Origin: Candidatus Pacearchaeota archaeon
Lineage (GTDB): Archaea > Nanobdellota > Nanobdellia > Pacearchaeales > GW2011-AR1
Length of the DNA stretch: 33,008 nucleotides
Reading direction: 5' to 3'
Assembly: GCA_016196285.1 (NCBI GenBank)
Contig: JACPXY010000019.1
Span: 1-33,008, forward strand
Program-made: the position numbers and the translations under genes
The notes under the pieces: model-generated
Databases searched by the model: none
Told to the model about the DNA's origin: nothing
The model's input: the letters and a program-made list of their open reading frames with translations, nothing else
Shown: positions 7,982-14,954 of the stretch, one piece after another
Layout of the letters: each line of letters begins with the position of its first letter
How positions within the stretch are numbered: the stretch's first letter is position 1

Positions 7982-8716
7982 ATGGAGCAGCGCGTTGACA
8001 ATGCCCTTTCTTTGCTTGGACTTGCAAAAAATGAGAAGAAGGTTTTTCTTGACCTCATTAAGAACGGTAAATCCAGTGCTTTAGAGATATCCAAGAGAAC
8101 AAGCATACATCGGACTAATGTTTATGATACTTTAAGGGAGCTCATTACTAAAGGGCTTGCGTTCGAGTTCGTCGAGAATGACAAGAAACTGTTTATCTCA
8201 AAGAGCCCAGAAAAACTGGCAGACCATGCAGAGGAGATAAAGAAGGAAGTTGTCTCCGTTATCCCATACTTCAAAGACCTACATCGGGCAGATTCCTCGA
8301 CGGAGTCGGTTATTATGTCAAAGGGAACTTTTGCACTTAGGGAAGCGCTGAATGGATTGCTTGACTCTAATGAACCTATCAGCATCTATGGTGCGACCAA
8401 AGATGCACCAGAGAGCTTCGGAGTTGCGTTCCTTGATGATTTTCACAAGCGACGTGTTGAGAAGAAGATACTTATGAGGCATATCTATCATTATGATGCT
8501 CCTGAGAGAATACTCAAGCTCAACAAGCTTAAGCATACTGAGGCACGGCATCTACCTAAGAAATATTATTCAGCTGTCTCAACAGCAATATGCGGAGACA
8601 CTGTTCTGCTTATTATCTTTACCCAGCCAGTCTCTCTTATCAAGATACAGAATAAGGCAATTGCCGAGTCATATAATAAGTATTTTGAGATACTCTGGGC
8701 CAAGAGCAGCATCTAA
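7982..8716 (+). CDS. TrmB-family transcriptional regulator
   Basis: A 244-residue protein. Residues 5-75 form a winged helix-turn-helix of the TrmB type: LGLAKNEKKVFLDLIKNG, then ALEISKRTSIHRTNVYDTLREL as recognition region, then a wing ending KKLFISKSPEKL. The C-terminal part (about 100-244) contains VIMSKGTFALREALNGLL and ISIYGATKDAPE, resembling the PLD-like/effector half found in short TrmB proteins rather than the full sugar-binding domain of about 340-residue TrmB. It is expected to bind promoter DNA and respond to a small ligand, perhaps a sugar or other metabolite; the target is unknown. Its leaderless ATG is set by the TATA box at 7953-7964. No metabolic operon is directly attached; the next gene encodes a secreted protein. 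Confidence 0.8.
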   Translation: MEQRVDNALSLLGLAKNEKKVFLDLIKNGKSSALEISKRTSIHRTNVYDTLRELITKGLAFEFVENDKKLFISKSPEKLADHAEEIKKEVVSVIPYFKDLHRADSSTESVIMSKGTFALREALNGLLDSNEPISIYGATKDAPESFGVAFLDDFHKRRVEKKILMRHIYHYDAPERILKLNKLKHTEARHLPKKYYSAVSTAICGDTVLLIIFTQPVSLIKIQNKAIAESYNKYFEILWAKSSI

Positions 8717-8835
8717 ATATTACCTGTTGCTATTTATCACAATTAGTTTATAGCATACAATTATGTTGTCTTGAAATAGACTGCAGTTATTCTTATATCT
8801 CAACGCATTAGATATTAAATGGGGTATTGCATCTA

Positions 8836-9390
8836 ATGAACTTTAAATTAACATCGAATCTTTCTGCAGGACGCGTTATCTTAGTTGTACTTTTAATGGG
8901 AGTTATCTTTTTGAGCACTCCAGGTTATGCATTATATCATGATGCCGATGTTAGTGTTGATACTGGAAGTGGAGCCGAGATTGATATTGGGGGAGATACA
9001 GGCATCTCTTCCGGGATTGATGTACGAACAGGATTTAATGCAAGCAGAGTAGAAAATGAGACTAAGGGCTCTTTGCTAAGAGTTACTTTGTCAAATGGAC
9101 AGTATGCTTATGTGAAGATACTTCCCGAGGTTGCTTCTGAGATAGCAGTGAGAGTATTAAATGCCTCTTGTCAAGAACGGAACTGCACGGTAGAGCTGAA
9201 GGAAACAGGATACTTGGGAGAGATACGGGCAGTCTACCGAGTGCATGCTGAAAAAGACGCACGAGTACTTGGAATATTCAGAACAACTATGAATGTGAGT
9301 GCTGATGTTGATGCTGAGACAGGGGAAATTATTGAGGTGAATAAACCATGGTGGGCTTTTATAGCCAGCGAGACGAACGTTTCTTCGTAA
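8836..9390 (+). CDS. Secreted or membrane-tethered protein of unknown function
   Basis: A 184-residue product from ATG 8836; the frame is open from a TTG at 8827, but the ATG is the more likely start. Residues about 11-34 form a signal peptide or anchor (AGRVILVVLLMGVIFLSTPGYA). A Gly/Asp-rich linker with VDTGSG and IDIGGDTG follows, then a compact domain from about residue 75: VTLSNGQYAYVKILPEVASE, a Cys pair in NASCQERNCTVELKETG, and the end VDAETGEIIEVNKPWWAFI. The last motif looks like one I associate with other DPANN surface proteins, but I cannot name the family. Several N-x-S/T sequons suggest an extracellular location. The two cysteines, five residues apart, could form a disulfide. 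It follows the TrmB-like gene by 119 bp and is probably transcribed separately. Confidence 0.65.
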   Translation: MNFKLTSNLSAGRVILVVLLMGVIFLSTPGYALYHDADVSVDTGSGAEIDIGGDTGISSGIDVRTGFNASRVENETKGSLLRVTLSNGQYAYVKILPEVASEIAVRVLNASCQERNCTVELKETGYLGEIRAVYRVHAEKDARVLGIFRTTMNVSADVDAETGEIIEVNKPWWAFIASETNVSS

Positions 9391-9500
9391 TCTCTTGCTC
9401 TAGTGATTCCTCTTGACTAGATGTAACTTTGCAGTGATTAGCGTTTGCTGTCCTAATTTATACCGCATTTCTTCATATATCGCTTGTTCTTCAACCCACA

Positions 9501-9851
9501 ATGTCACAGCATCTTTTTCGTGCTTCTGAAAAAAAGATTGATCAGTTTTTAATTACACAAGGAATTGCAACACAGCAGGAATTGTGGCATACTCTGCGTA
9601 TCCTGCTTCCGAGCACTTTTGTTGAAGCAATTCAAGCTTTCAGAGAATCTAATTCAGTTGCCACCACATACTCAATTCATGGAAAACCGACATATCGGTA
9701 TTGTGAGCGCTGTCTGAAAGCGCATGCCATGAAAACTGCACAGGAGATTGGTCTTGATAGCAGAATTCTCCGATGCCTTGAGCAAGCCTTGCCTGGAGAA
9801 ACAGGGCATGACGGTTATTATCTTAATCATGAAGAGTTGATTAAGATTTGA
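9501..9851 (+). CDS. Hypothetical small protein with a CxxC motif
   Basis: A 116-residue soluble protein that I do not recognise. It appears mostly helical. One CERC motif lies near residue 68, followed by AHAMKTAQEIGLDS. A single CxxC could be redox active or half of a metal site, but no second Cys pair is present. An AT-rich TATACC element lies about 40 bp upstream of the ATG. It converges on msrB, with stop codons 5 bp apart. Confidence 0.55.
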   Translation: MSQHLFRASEKKIDQFLITQGIATQQELWHTLRILLPSTFVEAIQAFRESNSVATTYSIHGKPTYRYCERCLKAHAMKTAQEIGLDSRILRCLEQALPGETGHDGYYLNHEELIKI

Positions 9852-9856
9852 GTTAA

Positions 9857-10231
9857 TCATCTCTTCTTAAAGACTAAGCAGGCAGAATTAATGCAGTACC
9901 TGCTTTTTCCTTCTGGCCCGTCGGGAAAGACGTGGCCTAAATGAGACTTGCACTTTTTGCATCTGACCTCTACCCGATGCATGCCATGCGAAGTGTCTTC
10001 TTTTATCTCAACTGCCCTTGTATTTGATGGGTTAGTAAATGATGGCCAGCCTGTTCCTGAGTCGAATTTTGTATCTGATCTGAATAGAACTGAGTTGCAG
10101 ACTGCGCACGTGTAGTCTCCTGATCCATTATGATTCCAGTACTTGCCGGAGAATGCAGGTTCAGTGCCTTTCTCTCTCAGAATATGGTACTGTTCAGGCG
10201 TAAGCTTCTTCTTGATCTCGCTTTCTTTCAT
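9857..10231 (-). CDS. msrB: Peptide-methionine (R)-S-oxide reductase MsrB
   Basis: A 124-residue protein of the usual MsrB length. It reduces methionine-R-sulfoxide in proteins, repairing oxidative damage in the cytosol. Residues seen: structural zinc ligands C42/C45 (CAVC) and C91/C94 (CKKC), the family signature SGTGWPSF (58-65), [10 protein letters not shown], and catalytic C113 in [11 protein letters not shown]. The resolving Cys that many MsrBs carry just before GWPSF is replaced by Thr here, while an extra Cys (C118) lies five residues after the catalytic one and may take part in recycling. It is the last gene of a four-gene minus-strand operon, 3 bp after the RHH gene. The sequence looks bacterial in type. 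Confidence 0.93.
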   Translation of the reverse strand: MKESEIKKKLTPEQYHILREKGTEPAFSGKYWNHNGSGDYTCAVCNSVLFRSDTKFDSGTGWPSFTNPSNTRAVEIKEDTSHGMHRVEVRCKKCKSHLGHVFPDGPEGKSRYCINSACLVFKKR

Positions 10232-10234
10232 TCT

Positions 10235-10450
10235 TTATCTCTTCTTTCTTCTTCTGCGCTCCCGCGAGAAGACTGGAATGAGGGCATCATCAACCTTCCT
10301 CGTTGCTGCAGAGATTTTCTTGTAGGAGAGCATGCTCCGCCTGACAATGTCTTCTATCAATTCAGAAACCTCAAGATACTGCTTCTCTGCACGGCTCTTC
10401 AGCTTCTTATATAAGTCATCGCCAAGAGTAATGGATATTGTTTTACTCAT
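10235..10450 (-). CDS. Ribbon-helix-helix (CopG/Arc-type) DNA-binding protein
   Basis: A 71-residue protein. The N-terminal beta strand KTISITLGDDL and two helices (YKKLKSRAEKQYLEVSEL and EDIVRRSML) fit the ribbon-helix-helix fold; such proteins dimerise and bind operators through the paired strands. The C-terminus is very basic (SRERRRRKKR) and may add nonspecific DNA contacts. It overlaps the upstream membrane-protein gene by 4 bp (ATGA), so the two are translationally coupled. RHH proteins of this size often act as antitoxins or local repressors; no toxin is recognisable next to it, so an operon autoregulator is equally likely. Confidence 0.7.
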   Translation of the reverse strand: MSKTISITLGDDLYKKLKSRAEKQYLEVSELIEDIVRRSMLSYKKISAATRKVDDALIPVFSRERRRRKKR

Positions 10451-10740
10451 GTATACGCCTTATTCTTGATTCTTCCGTATAACCAACCGATTAAGGATCC
10501 GATAACAAAGAAGATTACTAGATTAACTCCATATATCCAGACCCAGTCTAGCCCAGATGGGCTACTCCCCATATATGAGAATATTATAAGATATACTGGT
10601 CCCTCGAAGATAATCCCTAAAGTTTTTAGGATACTAGACCATGGTGTATTTATTGCTGGTAAGAGTAAGAGGACTATTATATCAAGTAATAAAAGGATTA
10701 TCCCTCCCTTTAACCAATAACTCCAATCTTTCCACCCCAT
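10447..10740 (-). CDS. Small three-helix membrane protein, unknown
   Basis: A 97-residue protein from the ATG at 10740. This start has a strong Shine-Dalgarno-like GGAGGAAG a few bases upstream, inside the 3' end of the preceding gene; a longer frame from 10782 exists but lacks this support. Three hydrophobic segments are seen: GGIILLLLDIIVLLLLPA, ILKTLGIIFEGPVYLIIFSY and WIYGVNLVIFFVIGSLIGWL, the last followed by the basic YGRIKNK. I do not recognise the family. It is coupled upstream to the 99-residue membrane protein and downstream to the RHH gene. Confidence 0.6.
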   Translation of the reverse strand: MGWKDWSYWLKGGIILLLLDIIVLLLLPAINTPWSSILKTLGIIFEGPVYLIIFSYMGSSPSGLDWVWIYGVNLVIFFVIGSLIGWLYGRIKNKAYT

Positions 10741-10741
10741 G

Positions 10742-11041
10742 TTACTTCCTCCTTGTCTGCACGTAAACTTTCTGCACGGCAAATGATTTGTAAATGCCTT
10801 CTAAAATATCGGTTCCCGCATACCCTGCCAAAAGGGAGAGCCGATAGTCTATATTGAATACGATGCCGGTGAAGATTCCGATGATTGCAGCAACAATAAC
10901 TGTTATGAGATAGTAACCCCAGAGAATTGTTCTTCTCAAAGAGAGTGCTTTCAAAAGGCCTATAACTCCTCGTGTCAGGCCTCCGATGCCTCCCAGCAGC
11001 GCAGGATAGAAGATTTCAGCAAATAACGTTGGATCGACCAT
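10742..11041 (-). CDS. Small membrane protein, holin-like in appearance
   Basis: A 99-residue protein, first gene of a four-gene operon. Hydrophobic segments: FYPALLGGIGGLTRGVIGLL, a central YYLITVIVAAIIGIFTGIVF, and a glycine-containing end SLLAGYAGTDILEGIYK, followed by a basic tail. The GYAG-D ending is reminiscent of small phage-type holin proteins, but the match is weak and a housekeeping membrane role is equally possible. Its promoter is the TATA element at 11069-11079, shared with the divergent thermonuclease gene. Confidence 0.55.
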   Translation of the reverse strand: MVDPTLFAEIFYPALLGGIGGLTRGVIGLLKALSLRRTILWGYYLITVIVAAIIGIFTGIVFNIDYRLSLLAGYAGTDILEGIYKSFAVQKVYVQTRRK

Positions 11042-11068
11042 AGCCTCTTTATGTTAATACGATAGATT

Positions 11069-11079
11069 ACTATAAAAGG
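11069..11079. promoter_or_regulatory. TATA element between divergent genes
   Basis: ACTATAAAAGG lies about 26 bp before the thermonuclease ATG (11100) and about 33 bp before the ATG of the minus-strand operon (11041). The spacing fits a leaderless start for the plus gene. The same A/T block may serve the operon on the other strand. Confidence 0.5.
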
Positions 11080-11099
11080 GTTGTGTTTCTCTTCTCTGT

Positions 11100-11504
11100 A
11101 TGAAACAGATACAGGTATGGATAGTCTGTGTATTGATTCTGGCATTTATTATAACCATAGGCATAGTATACCTGCCAGTAAAGCAGGCAACTGAAGATGA
11201 TGATTCTAGAGTACGAGTGATTGATGGAGATACATTTGAATATCAGGAAGAGATTATCAGATTGCTTTGCATTGATACGCCTGAGAGAGATGAGGAGGGG
11301 TATGAAGAGGCATCTCTATTTCTCTCTTCTTTGTTGCAAGATGCTGAATTTAGCATCGAGCGGCATGGTTATGATAAGTACAACCGGACGCTTGCTTATG
11401 TATTTACAGAGAATCTGAATACATCTGTGAATGAAGAGCTTGTTGATCAGGGCTATGCACAGATATTTCCTTATGGGAATGAAAGCTGCACTTCTTTTTA
11501 TTGA
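11100..11504 (+). CDS. Membrane-anchored thermonuclease (staphylococcal nuclease family)
   Basis: A 134-residue protein. Residues 6-26 form a hydrophobic N-terminal anchor or signal; the SNase domain follows. Active-site residues of S. aureus nuclease have clear counterparts: Arg35 is R54 and Asp40 is D59 in IRLLCIDTPE, Glu43 is E62, and Arg87 is R96 in DKYNRTLAYVF. RVIDGDTFEY is the usual first strand motif. It should be a calcium-dependent nuclease cutting DNA and RNA outside the membrane, for nutrient scavenging or defence. The domain is complete but compact. It is transcribed divergently from the msrB operon. Confidence 0.88.
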   Translation: MKQIQVWIVCVLILAFIITIGIVYLPVKQATEDDDSRVRVIDGDTFEYQEEIIRLLCIDTPERDEEGYEEASLFLSSLLQDAEFSIERHGYDKYNRTLAYVFTENLNTSVNEELVDQGYAQIFPYGNESCTSFY

Positions 11505-11672
11505 TTCTTTCTGATGTTTTATCTTTTCCTAATACCTCCTAGCTTGCTTTTGGGATAAAGCAATGCAATTAGAAGATCTAAAAGTTAAGCAATAAATATT
11601 GTTAGCTGATGTCTGTAAATATTATCGTATCATAGATAATGAGGTTCTTCTTTTCTTCTTCTGATGTCCCAT

Positions 11673-11703
11673 GGTCTTGCCAGAGGGTTCTTCATTAGGC
11701 AAG
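11673..11703 (+). other. Dispersed intergenic motif, copy b
   Basis: GGTCTTGCC-4-GGTTCTTCAT (11673-11695), closely matching copies at 14922-14944 and 30339-30362. CTTGCC (11676-11681) can pair with GGCAAG (11698-11703), putting the GGTTCTTC part in a loop. It lies in the 233-bp gap before the DUF2238-like gene. Apart from AT-rich sequence, nothing else is seen in this gap. Confidence 0.45.
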
Positions 11704-11737
11704 TCTTTTTATAGTGCTTGTTCCTTGTGGGTGAAAG

Positions 11738-12361
11738 ATGGTGAAGCAGAAACACGCGGTTCATCGCGAGTATGTGTACAAACGCAGAGTCATTTTGGTG
11801 CTGTCTATCCTGATTGCCCTGATGATTTACTTCTTCAAGAATGCCTCGTTTCTCCTTAGGGCAGCAACAACCATTGAATTCTTGATTCTATTTTATCTCA
11901 TCGACCATTTTCTCGATATTCGTTTCAGACCACATCACTATGGTTTTGTCCTGCTTATAGGGGTATTCAGCTTATTGCTGAGCCCGCTCTATTATGTGTA
12001 CCCTAATTATGATAAGATACAGCACTTTGTGCAGCCGATGCTCTTCTGTTCCATTATTTACTTTATGGTGAACAAGCTGAAGCTTGAGATGCGCTGGAAA
12101 TTAATATTTACGTTCTTTGTGACACTAGGGATATTGGGTTTGTTTGAAATCAGCGAGTATACTCTCGATCATTTCTTTGACCTAAAATTGCAAGGAGTGT
12201 ATCTCAGGGATTTACATGGGTTTGAGAAGTTCAACCTGATTACTGATCCATTGGATGATACTATATTTGATCTGATTTTAGGAGTGCTGGGCAGCGGGCT
12301 TTATGCTATTATCTTAGGCATCTGGTACCGCGCTCAAGGAAAGCATATTCTGAAAAGGTGA
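11738..12361 (+). CDS. DUF2238/YjdF-like polytopic membrane protein
   Basis: A 207-residue protein with about six hydrophobic helices. Conserved-looking polar residues inside the membrane region fit the YjdF/DUF2238 pattern: YDKIQHFVQP, GLFEISEYTLD, and DPLDDTIFDLILGVLGSG. In that family an H near a D, an E-x-x-E and a late D-T-x-x-D mark the core. The biochemical role of the family is not established. A TTTTTATAG TATA element occurs about 30 bp before the ATG. It is monocistronic and ends just before the tRNA-Pro repeat region. Confidence 0.6.
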   Translation: MVKQKHAVHREYVYKRRVILVLSILIALMIYFFKNASFLLRAATTIEFLILFYLIDHFLDIRFRPHHYGFVLLIGVFSLLLSPLYYVYPNYDKIQHFVQPMLFCSIIYFMVNKLKLEMRWKLIFTFFVTLGILGLFEISEYTLDHFFDLKLQGVYLRDLHGFEKFNLITDPLDDTIFDLILGVLGSGLYAIILGIWYRAQGKHILKR

Positions 12362-12365
12362 CTCT

Positions 12366-12474
12366 CTATCACCTCCCGGAACCGCACAGCGACCTTATGG
12401 GGTCGCTGGATAAGAACCTCCACCGGGTTCCTATCACCTCCCGGAACCGCACAGCGACCTTATGGGGTCGCTGG
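12366..12474. repeat. 44-bp direct repeat containing the 3' end of tRNA-Pro
   Basis: Two identical 44-bp copies (12366-12409 and 12431-12474), 65 bp apart. The right copy includes the last 12 bases of tRNA-Pro, so the left copy duplicates the tRNA 3' end plus 32 bases of trailer. Each copy contains the inverted repeat AGCGACC/GGTCGCT; on the tRNA strand the trailer can pair with the 3' acceptor strand. A small inverted repeat GAACC/GGTTC lies between the copies. Confidence 0.8.
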
Positions 12475-12536
12475 GATTCGCACCCAGGTCTTACACACCC
12501 CATGCGTAAATACTAACTAAGCTGTACTACGACCCC
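12463..12536 (-). tRNA. tRNA-Pro (anticodon GGG)
   Basis: On the minus strand this folds as a 74-nt cloverleaf without intron. The acceptor stem GGGGTCG/CGACCCC is fully paired with discriminator A. The D stem is GTAC/GTAT. The anticodon stem TACGC/GTGTA carries the loop ATGGGGT, with anticodon GGG. The T arm is CTGGG-TGCGAAT-CCCAG. No CCA is encoded. The T loop starts TGC rather than the usual TTC. The 3' end is duplicated 65 bp further downstream. Confidence 0.9.
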
Positions 12537-12673
12537 TACGTCAATCTTGCTTTGCATATTTTTAAGGATTGCTAATGAGTTGGTATAGGGTAGGAGATAG
12601 AAGAATTTCTTCGATAGGTAAATCATACTCTTTTGAAAGATCAAAAGGAACTATTATGTGAATGAACTGGTAG

Positions 12674-12682
12674 GTTTATAAG
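12674..12682 (+). promoter_or_regulatory. TATA box of tgt
   Basis: GTTTATAAG is centred about 27 bp before the ATG at 12705. This supports that start over the upstream in-frame GTG at 12690. Confidence 0.6.
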
Positions 12683-12704
12683 TTTATTTGTGAATGAATT
12701 ATTA

Positions 12705-13829
12705 ATGATATTTGATATAGTTGCTCGGGATGCGAAGAGCAAAGCACGGACAGGAGTATTGCATACTAAATCAGGCAGCATAGAAACACCTTTCTTCATG
12801 CCTGTTGCAACTAAGATGACTGCAAAATTTGTCTCCCCTGATGATTTCGATAGAATGCATTGCAATTCCACAATAAGCAACGCCTTTATTCTCTCACTCA
12901 AGCCTGGAACAAAAGTGATACAGAAGGCAGGAGGCATTGGAAAGATGATGAATTGGAAAGGAGTCAATTTCACTGATTCAGGCGGTTTTCAGATGTACAC
13001 CAAATCATTGTACTTAGGAAGCGATGAGAACGGAGTTAGATTTAGAGATCCTTTTGAAGGCAAAGAGTATTATGTGACTCCTGAGAAGGATATGCAGATA
13101 CAATTAGCTCTCAACGCTGATGTTGCTATGTGCCTTGATTCCATGCCTTTGATTGAACATTCAAAGGAAGATATACGCAAGGCTGTTGAGAAAACAAGCG
13201 CGTGGGCTGGCCGATGCAAGGAATATCATGCTATTAAACAGAAGAAGATTAAGGAAAAAGAAAGACAGATTCTTTTCGGCATTATCCAAGGAGGAATACA
13301 CAAGGATTTGAGAAAGAGGAGTGCTCGGCAATTGGTTGCTTTGGATTTTCAAGGATACTCCATCGGCGGGCTTGCATTGGGAGAGCCGAAGAAGGATGAA
13401 TATCAGATGATTGAAGTGTGCAAACTAATTATTCCTGAAGAGAAGCCAGTGTACCTAATGGGTGCAGGGCATCCTTTGGAATTATTAGAGGCGATACATA
13501 GAGGAGTTGATATGTTTGATTCTCGATTTCCAACTAGAAATGCGCGGCACGGAAGCTTGTATACCTGGAAAGGAAAAATTAACCTGATGAACAAGAGATA
13601 TGAAAATGACTTGACATGTATAGATAAAAATTGTGATTGTTTTTCTTGTAAGAGATATAGCAAGGCATATATAAGATATTTATTGAAACAAGGTGAAGGT
13701 ACAGGATACAGGTTAGCAAGTATTCATAACCTTCATTTTTTACAAAGCCTGATGAGAAAAGCAAGAGAAGAGATAATGAAAGGGAATTTTCAGAAACTAC
13801 TTAAGAATTTTAGGAGGAATTATGCATAA
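12705..13829 (+). CDS. tgt: tRNA-guanine transglycosylase, bacterial type
   Basis: A 374-residue protein from ATG 12705. This start matches the normal beginning of bacterial Tgt and the TATA spacing. It exchanges the guanine at tRNA position 34 for queuine or a preQ1-type base. Seen: the substrate-pocket motif DSGGFQ (about 91-96), GIIQGG, GGLALGEPK, and the nucleophile Asp in FDSRFPTRNARHG (about D272). Zinc ligands are CxCxxC (about C310, C312, C315) with a later His (about 341) in SIHNLHF. Length and motifs fit the single-domain bacterial/eukaryotic enzyme rather than archaeal ArcTGT, which carries extra C-terminal PUA-type domains. No queuosine-synthesis gene is nearby, so the base may be salvaged. 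It overlaps the next gene by 8 bp. Confidence 0.9.
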   Translation: MIFDIVARDAKSKARTGVLHTKSGSIETPFFMPVATKMTAKFVSPDDFDRMHCNSTISNAFILSLKPGTKVIQKAGGIGKMMNWKGVNFTDSGGFQMYTKSLYLGSDENGVRFRDPFEGKEYYVTPEKDMQIQLALNADVAMCLDSMPLIEHSKEDIRKAVEKTSAWAGRCKEYHAIKQKKIKEKERQILFGIIQGGIHKDLRKRSARQLVALDFQGYSIGGLALGEPKKDEYQMIEVCKLIIPEEKPVYLMGAGHPLELLEAIHRGVDMFDSRFPTRNARHGSLYTWKGKINLMNKRYENDLTCIDKNCDCFSCKRYSKAYIRYLLKQGEGTGYRLASIHNLHFLQSLMRKAREEIMKGNFQKLLKNFRRNYA

Positions 13830-14085
13830 AGAACTGTATGACTTGGTGACATACGATGAGAATCTCTTTCAGCGGTTTAGAAGACTATTGCCTGATAATG
13901 AGATATATACTGATGCAGAGATTTGCATTGATCCAGTGTATATGATACGAGATCTTCATATAGGCGAGCTTTTGAATACTGAAATAGCTGTGCCCCATCC
14001 GCCTTTCTCATTCATACCTCATACCAAGAGCGCAGTACACTATTATTTTGAGAATGGGTTGTGCATGATTGCTTTTAGCGCGTGA
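13822..14085 (+). CDS. Hypothetical protein coupled to tgt
   Basis: An 87-residue acidic protein that I do not recognise. Its ATG overlaps the end of tgt by 8 bp and is preceded by a clear Shine-Dalgarno-like AGGAGG inside tgt, so it is a real translated gene in the same transcript. No membrane segment or metal motif is seen; EIAVPHPPFSFIPH is a notable Pro/Phe-rich stretch. Its 3' end overlaps the convergent gene at 14075-14806 by 11 bp. Confidence 0.6.
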   Translation: MHKELYDLVTYDENLFQRFRRLLPDNEIYTDAEICIDPVYMIRDLHIGELLNTEIAVPHPPFSFIPHTKSAVHYYFENGLCMIAFSA

Positions 14086-14806
14086 TTGCCTCATCTTCTA
14101 GAAGAGTATTATTAACTCCAATCTCGGGGTGAATATCCAATATTTGCCATTTCTTTGGGAAGATAGTACCATTCCTAGGAGAATTTAGTATCAGATTTAG
14201 TACTGCATATATGCGCGGGGCTGGTTTTAGATATGTTATCCTCCTTGCTGCAGTACTTAAGCACTTTCTTAGATATCCTCCTCCTAGATATACTGTTCTC
14301 CCTGCGAGAAAGTATATATTCTCTTCTTCAGCAGGAGCTCCGCTATCTGCTCCGGTAAATACAACTTTGTTTACGAGACCTCTTTCTACCATGAGGCTGG
14401 TTGCAGCTGCATAATGATGGAATGTCTCAAATATCACTACATTAATTCTCTCCCTTGCAAAGCTCGGTTGCATTACCTGCATAAGATTATTTGTATATCT
14501 TTGTAGTTCCTCTGCAGCTTCTTCTCCCTGAAGAAGATGCATATGACTAAGACTTAGATAAAAAGGATGAACAAGTACAAGGAATTTTTCTGAATCAATC
14601 CCTAATTCTCCACTTCGTGCATGGTCTTGCGCATACTGCATCAAAGGAGCATCTCTTGAGCCGTATCTTGCTCCCTGCCTGTCTCGTATCCTTTCCTCTA
14701 TTAATTCATTCCATCTTTGAAATTCTCTATTTAATGCAACTTCTCTCGATCCATTGTTCGAGCATAGTTGCTCTGCTAATCTAGTATCATAGTGCTTTCT
14801 TTCCAT
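14075..14806 (-). CDS. Hypothetical protein with duplicated promoter/start region
   Basis: A 243-residue soluble protein, family not recognised. The first 75 residues are charged and helical. A compact alpha/beta part follows, with FLVLVHPFYLSLSH (about 85-98), RINVVIFETFHHYAA (about 134-148), NKVVFTGADSGAP and VYLGGGYLRKCL. Clustered His and acidic residues next to predicted strands could form a catalytic or metal site, but no known signature fits. The ATG at 14806 lies in the inner copy of a 53-bp tandem duplication. The outer copy carries a second ATG (14859) that sits at the ideal distance from the TATA box but leads to a 13-residue ORF. Confidence 0.6.
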   Translation of the reverse strand: MERKHYDTRLAEQLCSNNGSREVALNREFQRWNELIEERIRDRQGARYGSRDAPLMQYAQDHARSGELGIDSEKFLVLVHPFYLSLSHMHLLQGEEAAEELQRYTNNLMQVMQPSFARERINVVIFETFHHYAAATSLMVERGLVNKVVFTGADSGAPAEEENIYFLAGRTVYLGGGYLRKCLSTAARRITYLKPAPRIYAVLNLILNSPRNGTIFPKKWQILDIHPEIGVNNTLLEDEAITR

Positions 14807-14882
14807 AGAATTCGCATTTAAACTTCTCTTAATCTAGTATCATAGTGCTTTCTTTCCATAGAATTCGCATTTAAACTTCTCT
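14777..14882 (-). repeat. 53-bp tandem duplication covering a start codon
   Basis: Two perfect consecutive units (14777-14829 and 14830-14882). Each contains the first codons and the short upstream region of the 243-residue gene. The period of 53 is not a multiple of three. The identity of the copies indicates a recent event. Confidence 0.9.
14818..14859 (-). CDS. Thirteen-codon upstream ORF made by the duplication
   Basis: The outer repeat unit gives ATG-GAA-AGA followed by the same first ten codons as the downstream gene, then AGA-GAA-GTT and a TAA stop. The TATA box at 14881-14888 is centred about 26 bp before this ATG, the leaderless distance. Ribosomes would therefore probably meet this mini-ORF first. 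It is likely non-functional as a peptide and may reduce expression of the main gene. Confidence 0.4.
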   Translation of the reverse strand: MERKHYDTRLREV

Positions 14883-14888
14883 TATAAA
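14881..14888 (-). promoter_or_regulatory. TATA box upstream of the duplicated start
   Basis: On the minus strand TTTATAAG, centred about 26 bp from the outer ATG (14859) and about 79 bp from the ATG of the full gene (14806). Confidence 0.5.
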
Positions 14889-14915
14889 TCTTTCTAAGCT
14901 TGTTCTTCATTAATA

Positions 14916-14954
14916 CACTAAGGTCTTGCCCTATGGTTCTTCACTGCCTTAGTG
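14916..14954. other. Dispersed intergenic motif, copy a, with 8-bp stem
   Basis: GGTCTTGCC-4-GGTTCTTCAC (14922-14944) framed by a perfect stem CACTAAGG (14916-14923) and CCTTAGTG (14947-14954). The right arm overlaps the stop codon of the gene at 14949-15386. It could be a 3'-end structure of that operon. The stretch TAATACACTAA just upstream also occurs in copy d (25461-25500). Confidence 0.45.

Noticed and set aside
10235-10450. Toxin-antitoxin pair with the RHH protein as antitoxin
   Set aside because: The adjacent genes encode membrane proteins and MsrB; no toxin-like gene is present.
12463-12536. An intact integrated element at tRNA-Pro
   Set aside because: The repeat copies are only 65 bp apart and no integrase gene is in the window.
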